Part shown: one piece after another, positions 11,686 to 20,916 of the stretch | Layout: each line of letters begins with the position of its first letter | Position numbering within the stretch: position 1 is the stretch's first letter | DNA from: Nemertoderma westbladi | Lineage: Eukaryota > Xenacoelomorpha > Nemertodermatida > Nemertodermatidae | Assembly (NCBI GenBank): GCA_032718475.1 | Contig: JAUCBJ010001015.1 | Coordinates: forward strand, 1 to 35,358 | Length of the DNA stretch: 35,358 nucleotides | Direction of reading: 5' to 3' | The notes under the pieces: model-generated | What the model was told of the DNA's origin: nothing | What the model saw: only the letters and a program-made list of their open reading frames with translations | The model's database searches: none | Translations under genes and position numbers: made by a program

Positions 11686-12284
11686 ATTATACCGAATTAG
11701 TACAAGCACTTAATAACTGGCTGTGACTAGAACAAAATCGCCTCCGCTTTGCAGGACATTGCTTTCTTGAGACGCATCTTAAAGGACACTGGCCTTGAAG
11801 ATGCGGATGATCTAGCAAATGTCATGGGTGATAGGGAGTTGTGGCGGTGCAATTTTGTTGACAAGCCGGCACAGCATTCTTAAAAATGCAGCTGCAATGC
11901 AGCATGCCGATCCTAGTAGTAGTAGTAGTAGTGACTAGGACTAAGTTCATAGTTAGTCCCGCCCCTGAACACAGACCAACCCCAACCACCTTATTTTAGC
12001 AGGTCGGAGCCCCCCCCCCCCCCCCCCGGGCAATCTTACAGTTTGCGTTATATTACTAAGTTAATGTTAAGATAATACATTAATCTTAACATTAACTTAT
12101 TAATATAACTCAAACTGTAAGATTGCCCGGGGGGGGGGGGGGGGGGGGGGGGGGGGTCCGACCTGCTAAAATAAGGTTGTCGGGGTTGGTCAGTGATCAG
12201 GGGCGGTATTCATAAATGTGACTAACTATGAACTTAGTCCTTGTCACAGCAAGTTATTAAGTGCTTGTACTAATTCGGTATAAT
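11686..12284. mobile_element. Foldback element with long inverted arms and facing C/G homopolymers
   Basis: The two ends are inverted copies: ATTATACCGAATTAGTAC at 11686 pairs with GTACTAATTCGGTATAAT ending at 12284. Pairing continues through GCACTTAATAACT, GACTAACTATGAACTTAG, GGTTGGTC-type segments and TATTTTAGCAGGTC to a small central loop near 12075. An 18-base C run (12010-12027) faces a 28-base G run (12129-12156). The left arm carries a 200-bp LINE insertion and lacks the 13 bases TATTCATAAATGT present in the right arm. No transposase is encoded, so it would be non-autonomous. It lies about 95 bp beyond the UBIAD1 stop codon. Confidence 0.85.
11731..11930 (+). mobile_element. 200-bp 5'-truncated LINE family 1 insertion nested in the foldback element
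   Basis: The plus strand matches the C-terminal coding end and 3' terminus of the 9241-10124 LINE, including GATGCGGATGATCTAGCAAA-type sequence. It ends in GCCGATCC followed by (TAG)n. It is flanked by an 8-bp duplication, GTGACTAG, at 11723-11730 and 11931-11938. The opposite arm of the foldback element carries the uninterrupted sequence, which gives the empty-site structure directly. Confidence 0.9.
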
Positions 12285-12379
12285 ATAATAAAATTATAAT
12301 ATAATTAAAATTTTGGAGTAAAGGATTATAGTTACAACACATCTGATTCTAACAATTTCACATATATTTTTATCCGCGT

Positions 12380-13279
12380 TTAAAGTAATGGGTGATAACA
12401 GAATCCTACTGAAATAACATAGAGTATACCGAATACTAGATGGTGGGCCGCAGTCCTCTGGGGTAAGTTCGAGGCAACTAGATTGTGGGACACACCAAAG
12501 TGTAGATCATTGGCTAGTATCAAGGCTTGACGAACGGTAACTAAGGGCAACAGCAACCACAATGATAGCTTCAAAGCGCAGCCAATCAGAAGACAATATG
12601 GTGTCAATAATAGGAAAGTGTATAGCCAATCGCAATAGCGATACCCCAATAATATAGCTAAAGAAACAATTCCAGAACGCCTATCGGTTTCTAAGTCTCG
12701 TGTGTTGTTACTATGGAGAATAGCTTCGGTTATTAGAGCCAACGGAACCGAATATAGGAGCACCTTATATGAAAGGTATCCTGTCTGGAGTTCGTAGCTA
12801 AACAACGCCACCAGCGGTCCAAACGCGAACAGAATAACGAGATCTCCAAGGGCCACATATTTGAGGCAACGACTTCCTGAGGAATAAAAGATGGACGAAG
12901 AAATTCCGAGAATAAACAGCGGAACTGATAAAGGAATAACTCTGTTATTCGCGAAAAATATTAGTAACGTAAAATAAAGTGCCAGAGATATAATATATGA
13001 TATTACGGCGCACTGTAATACTGTCTTTGGTTTCAGCCAACCGTTAACAATGGTGACGTCATCGCAACCTATGACGTCGACATCATTCCGGTAATCATTG
13101 TAGGTGTTGAGAAGATTTCCGCCGGCGTGAATAGCGCAGACAGTGAGGCAGCACAGCAGGAATACCGGTAGACTGGTTGGTGAATCTGTTCCTGATAGAA
13201 CCAAACCAAGACAAGCGGGGACCAGACAAGCAGTGAACGACCAAGGTCTAGTCGCCAGAAATAATGTTGTTATCGACAT
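12380..13279 (-). CDS. UBIAD1: UbiA prenyltransferase domain-containing protein 1 (menaquinone-4 biosynthesis)
   Basis: An intact 299-residue membrane protein of the UbiA superfamily. In animals the family transfers a geranylgeranyl chain to menadione, making vitamin K2 (MK-4) in ER/Golgi membranes, and also regulates HMG-CoA reductase turnover. The first Asp-rich motif is NTYNDYRNDVD at residues 58-68 (N58, D62, D68). The second is NNTRDLETD at 191-199 (D195, D199). The stretches KYVALGDLVILFAFGPL, TEAILHSNNTRD and NLPQRTA are hallmarks of animal UBIAD1. About eight or nine hydrophobic segments are visible. The start is fixed by a TGA two codons upstream, and A at -3 fits a good initiation context. 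The N-terminal region is short: RPWSF is at residue 11, against a longer leader in human UBIAD1 (338 aa). The coding sequence is a single exon. No canonical AATAAA is seen soon after the stop. Confidence 0.95.
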   Translation of the reverse strand: MSITTLFLATRPWSFTACLVPACLGLVLSGTDSPTSLPVFLLCCLTVCAIHAGGNLLNTYNDYRNDVDVIGCDDVTIVNGWLKPKTVLQCAVISYIISLALYFTLLIFFANNRVIPLSVPLFILGISSSIFYSSGSRCLKYVALGDLVILFAFGPLVALFSYELQTGYLSYKVLLYSVPLALITEAILHSNNTRDLETDRRSGIVSLAILLGYRYCDWLYTFLLLTPYCLLIGCALKLSLWLLLPLVTVRQALILANDLHFGVSHNLVASNLPQRTAAHHLVFGILYVISVGFCYHPLL

Positions 13280-13289
13280 CCTTCAGCCA

Positions 13290-14600
13290 GTATAATATAA
13301 CTTAATGCACTTAGAACTATTTACTTTACATATTCTTGTTTCATTCTAACGTAATTAGCGTAAATAAGAAACTACAAACACACATGTATGTATAAATAAA
13401 AGTATGTGTAGGCCTATTCCGGTAGTGTTTTTTCCCAAAATTGCAAAGTTCACTTCGAAATTTAAGTCAACTTCCGCTTTATCCGCTATGCTTTTATTCC
13501 GAATTTGTGTAAACCCTTCCTTTACTTTACTAATTACTAAAGGGAAAGAAACAGGTTACACAGAGATGTATTTGTTACGGAAACAACAAACTGCATAGTA
13601 ACTCAAGTGGAAAAGGACCCTTTGGAAATATTTGTATCACTTTGTATCACAAATCAGCTTGTTCCATGTGATTGGTTGAATAGTTTAGGAATTATAAAGT
13701 TGATTTATATTTCAGCGTGAACTTTTACATTTCGTGATGTTTTGAAAAGTTTAATCGTTTGGTTATAATTTCTCTAATTTAATAATTGGAAATGGCATAT
13801 CATATTGAGTACAATCGTAAAGTTAATTTATTAAAATGTAAAGTTTTATTTCCCCATGGAATGATGCATACCCTGAGTTATGATGTGCGAATTACTGTAT
13901 ATAATCAATCTCTGCCAATAAGGCTGACTGCTTTTATGTAACGTGGACATTATGGAATAAAAATATGATTCATAATAATACAATAAATTTACGTAATAAA
14001 CATTTAAAATATTTCGTTATAAATAAAACTATGAAGAAACATTAGAATATTTAATAATAATAAAAATAATTAAATTATCTAAGCTTATCTAAATTCTTGT
14101 AAATGAACTACAGTTTAGTGAATTCTTCTATTACAGAAATATATAATGAAACATTGAGATTCGGTAATAATTATATGGGAAAATTTAGTTAGATCGAAGA
14201 TATAATAATGTAGAAAGCTACACGTGGTAATGAATGCCTCCTAGGAATGCAAACACAAACAGCTGTGTTTCAAGGCCATTTATTCGTCGCAGTTCACAAT
14301 GCATTAATTATGAGAGAGCATTAGTTGCTTGAAACAATTTATAATGTCACCGAAGTGATCCACTAATAATAACAATACTGTGCATTCGTGCCTGTCGAGC
14401 TGATGTTAAGTCAATCACGACTTTAACACAAACTGGAGCTGTTTGTGTACGGTGTTGTGTGGGTAACATCAAATTTATTTAACTTCATTTTTTTCCTTTT
14501 CTTGGTTGAATTAATTGGAGTTGTTGTAATTTTGATATATATAATGTTGATAATTTGTTAATTTTATTCTTTATTATTCTCTTTACTATCATTATCATTA
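13290..14600. other. Upstream flank of UBIAD1; AT-rich non-coding DNA
   Basis: The UBIAD1 promoter should lie at the left end. An inverted CCAAT box (GATTGG, near 13671) sits about 390 bp upstream of the start codon. Otherwise the stretch is AT-rich with only short frames, and no repeat structure was recognised. Confidence 0.4.
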
Positions 14601-14896
14601 TTATCAGTAACACCGCGCATAGTCAGCCTTTAATTAGCACCAGGCGGTTAGGTCATACCGTCTGACTGCCTGACATGGCCTTCTGATTGACCAGGACTGT
14701 GTAGTCATACTAATTAATCACAGACCGGTACCGTACGACTGAGCACTGCAGTTCAGTCAGCCATCCGTACTGTAGTCGTGCTACTTACCTATCTGTCACT
14801 CACCATCTGCTGTTGTTATACCATTGTATTGCATCTCATTATACCGCGTTGCGTTATTCCACGCCACCTTGCCACTGACATCCAACGGCAGACACA

Positions 14897-14917
14897 TGGT
14901 GGCAGCGGTGGGATTCG
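14897..14917 (+). promoter_or_regulatory. Primer-binding site complementary to tRNA-Leu 3' end
   Basis: TGGTGGCAGCGGTGGGAT followed by TCG is the exact complement of the 3' end of animal tRNA-Leu (AAG/UAG type: ...CGAATCCCACCGCTGCCA plus CCA), as recalled from tRNA sequences. It begins directly after a CA dinucleotide, as expected after an LTR. Confidence 0.75.
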
Positions 14918-14942
14918 TCAACGACGAAAAGTGAAAGAAGTT

Positions 14943-15014
14943 GCGTCAGCCGGTTAGGTCATAAGGCCATGGCAGGCCCGACCCGACAGTCGGTATGACC
15001 TAACCGGCTGGCGC
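14943..15014. repeat. Long hairpin in the retroelement leader
   Basis: GCGTCAGCCGGTTAGGTCAT (14943-) pairs with the complement ending at 15014, 20 of 21 positions, around a 30-base GC-rich loop. A related GGTTAGGTCATACCG occurs at 14645 within the LTR-like part. Confidence 0.8.
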
Positions 15015-15057
15015 AGCTATTAATTGTTCTCTAGAGACTGATGCACCTTGGGGGTCT

Positions 15058-15432
15058 CCGGACAATTCGTACCCGGACAAATCGTACCCGGTCAATTCGT
15101 ACCCGGATAATTTGTACCCGAAAATTTGTTGACGGGTACGAATTGTCCTGATACTGACTAGTGTAAGTACGTTATATTGATTTTTTATACTAGCTAGTTT
15201 TTGCTAAGTTTTTAATAAATGTTATAGAACAAGTGTTGTTATAAATTTTGATAAATATTTTTGTTCTAGAACACTTTTTTCTAGAACATTTTTTTGGAAA
15301 AAATACCATCCTACTGTCAGAAGGTCAAATATTTGTTCTAGAAAAAAAAACCTGCATTATCTGTCTGTATCCGAAAAATTCGTACCCATCATAAAAAATT
15401 TCGGGTACGAATTGTCCGGTACGAATTGTCCA
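15058..15432. mobile_element. Small foldback element with 15-bp tandem repeats at its end
   Basis: Four exact-length 15-base units of the type GACAATTCGTACCCG lie at 15061-15120. Inverted copies (CGGGTACGAATTGTC) occur at 15133 and at 15402-15417, with a further half unit to 15430. A direct half-copy (AAATTCGTACCC) is at 15376. The interior is AT-rich and non-coding. The arrangement resembles foldback/MITE elements whose terminal inverted repeats are built from short tandem units. Confidence 0.75.
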
Positions 15433-16380
15433 AATTTCGCACGTGGGATATACAATGTTCGCGTTCGGTCTTTTTCTAACCAAAACAATAAACGATGTTT
15501 GTTACCAATTGAGGGAAAGGAGTAATAATAAAATGATATAAATGGGGGTGGGTGTGACAGCACTGGGGTGTAACACTCGTAGCAGGAATGGTCGAGGTCG
15601 GGGTACCGAGTAGCGCCTATTGTAGCATCTCTGAGGTCTTTTTAGGGAAAACAGATGCAGTTTGCCCGCGACGATTGCAGATACGATAAAAAAACAGAGC
15701 TGCCAAGACTACACTTTACAGTGATGAGTTAATATTAATTGCGTAGGCTATTTGTATTATGAGGGAGAATAGCCTACTGCACTGCAGTACCGTACCCGTA
15801 TGTATACCGCATCATAATACAGACAAACTGTTTCACATATTATGCATGTTTCCATTCTCAAGTTTCTTTGGATGTGTAAGTCCCAGACAATTGTAGACAT
15901 ATTATTAGAGATATACTGTAGAGCTGCCCTTGAGGTTTCGATGTTTTTCGATAATGAAAGTCGAACAAAGATCATTTCCACCACAATTCACTAGTAAATG
16001 AAATTTCGCCTACGGCAAAGAATTTCTACGATCAGGTTGTATTCTACATGTTCCCATTTAATAATACATTACTATTCAAAAATTGAAACATTTTTTTCAT
16101 CTGTCAGTTTCGACAGCGTCAAAAAAGTTTAACTTTATGTCCGCTAACACTTTTTATGCTCATACTATTATTACATTAAATGAACCAAAGTACCCGTACC
16201 GGTACGCAACAGCTATTGTCAAACATCAGTATTGGGGATAAACTCTGTACCTTAGATTGCCAAGTAGGGTGTCATTTCAGCCTTTCAGCCTCATAGGGTT
16301 AATGTTAAATTAATATTGAAAAATTAGTGCCCAGAAGTAAAATTTTGACTGTAAACTGTGTTCCTAAGTTTAGTTTATTA
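15433..16380. other. Non-coding stretch
   Basis: Only short frames of unconvincing composition. No repeat or RNA recognised. Confidence 0.5.
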
Positions 16381-16384
16381 TTTT

Positions 16385-16650
16385 GGTTAGAAAAGCGTGC
16401 CGTACGGAGTCCACCTGCAGTATTGATGATATTCTCGGTTCCCACTAACAACAAGGATACTTAAGGGAATGGCAATTACTACCGCGAATTTACCAGTTTT
16501 CCTGTACGGCAACGCCGGGTGAATACCACTATAGAAGGTACTTCGTTCACTGGCACAAGGTGAGACGGTTGAAAGCGTCCTCAATGTGGTCTACCTATAT
16601 TAAACTGTATGGCGTCCTCTGGCGGAAGTTCATCGGAAAGTCGGAGAGAA
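16385..16650. other. Stop-poor, GC-richer segment next to the satellite; origin unknown
   Basis: About 270 bp with higher GC than its surroundings and long stop-free stretches on both strands. The minus frame (16584-16387) reads about 65 residues without ATG and contains LPYRKTGKFAVVIAIP and NREYHQYCRWTPYG. The plus strand is open for about 80 codons up to the array and contains a splice-donor-like CACAAGGTGAGA near 16555. It could be an exon, a SINE-like repeat or a remnant of coding sequence. I do not recognise it. Confidence 0.3.
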
Positions 16651-16654
16651 TGTT

Positions 16655-19600
16655 TCAATTTACTCGTCTAATTTACTTGCCTCGCTAAGCTCTGTGAGTA
16701 ATCCGACTCGTACTGTTTTACTTGCCTCGCTGCGCTCAGCGATTAAACCGACTCGTACTGTTTTACTTGCCTCGCTGCGCTCGGCGAGTAAACCAACTCC
16801 TACTGTTTTACTTGCCTCGCTGTGCTCGGCGATTAAACCGACTCGTACTGTTTTACTTGCCTCGCTGCGCTCGGCGAGTAAACCAACTCCTACTGTTTTA
16901 CTTGCCTCGCTGCCCTCGGCGAGTAAACCGACTCGAACTGTTTTACATGCCTTGCTACGCTCGGTGAATAAACTGACTGGTACTGTTTTACTTGCCTCGC
17001 TGCGCTCGGCGAGTAAACCGACTCAAACTGTTTTACTTGCCTCGCTACGCTTGGTGAGTAAACCGACTCGTACTGTTTTACTTGCCTCGCTGCCCTTGGC
17101 GAGTAAACCGACTCGAACTGTTTTACTTGCCTCGCTACGCTCGATGAGTAAACCGACTTGTACTGTTTTACTTGCCTCGCTGCCCTCAGCGAGTAAACAG
17201 ACTCGAACTGTTTTATTTCCCTCGCTACGCTCGGTGAGTAAACCGACTTGTACTGTTTTACTTGCCTCGCTGCGCTCGGCGAGTAAACCGACTCGTGCTG
17301 TTTTACTTGCCTCACTGCACTCAGCGAGTAAACCAATTTAAACTGTTTTACTTGCCTCGCTGCACTCGCTGAGTAAACCAACTCGTACTGTTTTACTTGC
17401 CTCGCTGTGCTCGGCCAGTAAACCGACTCGTACTGTTTTACTTGCCTCACTGCACTCGGTGAGTAAACCAACTCGAACTGTTTTACTTGCCTCGCTGTGC
17501 TCAGTGAGTAAACCGCCTCATACTGTTTTACTTGCCTCGCTGCGCTCAGTGAGTAAACCAACTCGTACTGTTTTAATTGCCTCACTGCGCTCGGTGCATA
17601 AACCGAAAACCGACTCAAACTGCTTTACTTGCCTCGCTACGCTCGGTGAGTAAACCAACTCGTACTGTTTTACTTGCCTCACTGCGCTCAGTGAGTAAAC
17701 TGACTCAAACTGTTTTACTTGCCTCGCTAAGCTCAGTGAGTAAACCGACTCGTACTGTTTTACTTGCCTCGCTGCGCTCAGCGATTAAACCGACTCATAC
17801 TGTTTTACTTGCCTCGCTGCGCTCGGCGAGTAAACCAACTCCTACTGTTTTACTTGCCTCGCTGCACTCAGCGATTAAACCGACTCGTACTGTTTTACTT
17901 GCCTCGCTGCGCTCGGCGAGTAAACCAACTCCTACTGTTTTACTTGCCTCGCTGTGCTCGGCGATTAAACCGACTCGTACTGTTTTACTTGCCTCGCTGC
18001 GCTCGGCGAGTAAACCAACTCCTACTGTTTTACTTGCCTCGCTGCCCTCGGCGAGTAAACCGACTCGAACTGTTTTACATGCCTTGCTACGCTCGGTGAA
18101 TAAACTGACTGGTACTGTTTTACTTGCCTCGCTGCGCTCGGCGAGTAAACCGACTCAAACTGTTTTACTTGCCTCGCTACGCTTGGTGAGTAAACCGACT
18201 CGTACTGTTTTACTTGCCTCGCTGCCCTTGGCGAGTAAACCGACTCGAACTGTTTTACTTGCCTCGCTACGCTCGATGAGTAAACCGACTTGTACTGTTT
18301 TACTTGCCTCGCTGCCCTCAGCGAGTAAACAGACTCGAACTGTTTTATTTCCCTCGCTACGCTCGGTGAGTAAACCGACTTGTACTGTTTTACTTGCCTC
18401 GCTGCGCTCGGCGAGTAAACCGACTCGTGCTGTTTTACTTGCCTCACTGCGCTCAGCGAGTAAACCAATTTAAACTGTTTTACTTGCCTCGCTGCACTCG
18501 CTGAGTAAACCAACTCGTACTGTTTTACTTGCCTCACTGTGCTCGGCCAGTAAACCGACTCGTACTGTTTTACTTGCCTCACTGCACTCGGTGAGTAAAC
18601 CAACTCGAACTGTTTTACTTGCCTCGCTGTGCTCAGTGAGTAAACCGCCTCATACTGTTTTACTTGCCTCGCTGCGCTCAGTGAGTAAACCAACTCGTAC
18701 TGTTTTAATTGCCTCACTGCGCTCGGTGCATAAACCGAAAACCGACTCAAACTGCTTTACTTGCCTCGCTACGCTCGGTGAGTAAACCAACTCGTACTGT
18801 TTTACTTGCCTCACTGCGCTCAGTGAGTAAACTGACTCAAACTGTTTTACTTGCCTCGCTAAGCTCAGTGAGTAAACCGACTCGTACTGTTTTACTTGCC
18901 TCGCTGCGCTCAGCGATTAAACCGACTCATACTGTTTTACTTGCCTCGCTGCGCTCAGCGAGTAAACCAACTCCTACTGTTTTACTTGCCTCGCTGCACT
19001 CAGCGATTAAACCGACTCGTACTGTTTTACTTGCCTCGCTGCGCTCGGCGAGTAAACCAACTCCTACTGTTTTACTTGCCTCGCTGTGCTCGGCGATTAA
19101 ACCGACTCGTACTGTTTTACTTGCCTCGCTGCGCTCGGCGAGTAAACCAACTCCTACTGTTTTACTTGCCTCGCTGCCCTCGGCGAGTAAACCGACTCGA
19201 ACTGTTTTACATGCCTTGCTACGCTCGGTGAATAAACTGACTGGTACTGTTTTACTTGCCTCGCTGCGCTCGGCGAGTAAACTGACTCAAACTGTTTTAC
19301 TTGCCTCGCTACGCTTGGTGAGTAAACTGACTCGTACTGTTTTACTTGCCTCGCTGCCCTCGGCGAGTAAACCGACTCGAACTGTTTTACTTGCCTCGCT
19401 ACGCTCGATGAGTAAACCGACTTGTACTGTTTTACTTGCCTCGCTGCCCTCAGCGAGTAAACTGACTCGAACTGTTTTATTTCCCTCGCTACGCTCGGTG
19501 AGTAAACCGACTTGTACTGTTTTACTTGCCTCGCTGCGCTCGGTGAGTAAACCGACTCGTGCTGTTTTACTTGCCTCACTGCGCTCGGCGAGTAAACCAA

Positions 19601-20916
19601 TTTAAACTGTTTTACTTGCCTCGCTGCGCTCGCTGAGTAAACCGACTCATACTGTTTTACTTGCCTCGCTGTGCTCGGCGAGTAAACCGACTCGTACTGT
19701 TTTACTTGCCTCAATGCACTCGGTGAGTAAACCGACTCGAACTGTTTTACTTGCCTCGCTGTGCTCAGTGAGTAAACCGATTCATACTGTTTTACTTGCC
19801 TCGCTGCGCTCAGTGAGTAAACCAACTCGTACTGTTTTAATTGCCTCACTGCGCTCGGTGCATAAACCGAAAACCGACTCAAACTGTTTTACTTGCCTCG
19901 CTACGCTCGGTGAGTAAACCAACTTGTACTGTTTTACTTGCCTCACTGCGCTCAGTGAGTAAACTGACTCAAACTGTTTTACTTGCCTCGCTAAGCTCAG
20001 TGAGTAAACCGACTCGTACTGTTTTACTTGCCTCGCTGCGCTAAGCGATTAAACCGACTCATACTGTTTTACTTGCCTCGCTGAGCTCGGCGAGTAAACC
20101 AACTCCTACTGTTTTACTTGCCTCACTGCGTTCGGCGATTAAACCGACTCGTACTGTTTTACTTGCCTCGCTGCGCTCGGCGAGTAAACCAACTCCTACT
20201 GTTTTACTTGCCTCGCTGCCCTCGGCGAGTAAACCGACTCGAACTGTTTTACATGCCTTGCTACGCTCGGTGAGTAAACTGACTCGTACTGTTTTACTTG
20301 CCTCGCTGCGCTCGGCGAGTAAACCGACTCGAACTGTTTTACTTGCCTCGCTACGCTTGGTGAGTAAACCGACTCGTACTGTTTTACTTGCCTCGCTGCC
20401 CTCGGCAAGTAAACCGACTCGAACTGTTTTACTTGCCTCGCTACGCTCGATGAGTAAACCGACTTGTACTGTTTTACTTGCCTCGCTGCCCTCAGCGAGT
20501 AAACCGACTCGAACTGTTTTATTTCCCTCGCTACGCTCGGTGAGTAAACCGACTTGTACTGTTTTACTTGCCTCGCTGCGTTCGGCGAGTAAACCAACTC
20601 GTACTGTTTTACTTGCCTCACTGCGCTCGGCGAGTAAACCAATTTAAACTGTTTTACTTGCCTCGCTGCGCTCGCTGAGTAAACCGACTCATACTGTTTT
20701 ACTTGCCTCGCAGTGCTCGGCGAGTAAACCGACTCGTACTGTTTTACTTGCCTCGCTGCGCTTGGTGAGTAAACCGACTCGAACTGTTTTACTTGCCTCA
20801 CTGCGCTCAGTGAGTAAATCGACTCATACTGTTTTACTTGCCTCGCTGCGCTCAGTGAGTAAACCAACTCGTACTGTTTTAATTGCCTCGCTGCGCTCGG
20901 TGCGTAAACCGAAAAC
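16655..20916. repeat. Higher-order repeat 1: 25 units plus 7 bases, 1132 bp
   Basis: A diagnostic 7-base insertion (ACCGAAAACCG instead of ACCG) occurs at 17603, 18735, 19867 and 20909. The first two intervals are exactly 1132 bp (25 x 45 + 7). The third is 1042, two units shorter. The insertion shifts the plus-strand frame once per higher-order copy, so the long frames restart at each copy. Confidence 0.95.

Larger units (their letters stand above)
14640..15030 (+). mobile_element. LTR-retroelement remnant: LTR 3' end, primer-binding site and leader
   Basis: An LTR-like end finishing in ACA is followed at once by a tRNA-matching primer-binding site at 14897, then a short leader with a 21-bp hairpin. 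No gag or pol follows, since sequence after about 15030 belongs to another element. The left LTR boundary is not defined because no second LTR lies in the window. The left limit given is approximate. Confidence 0.6.
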
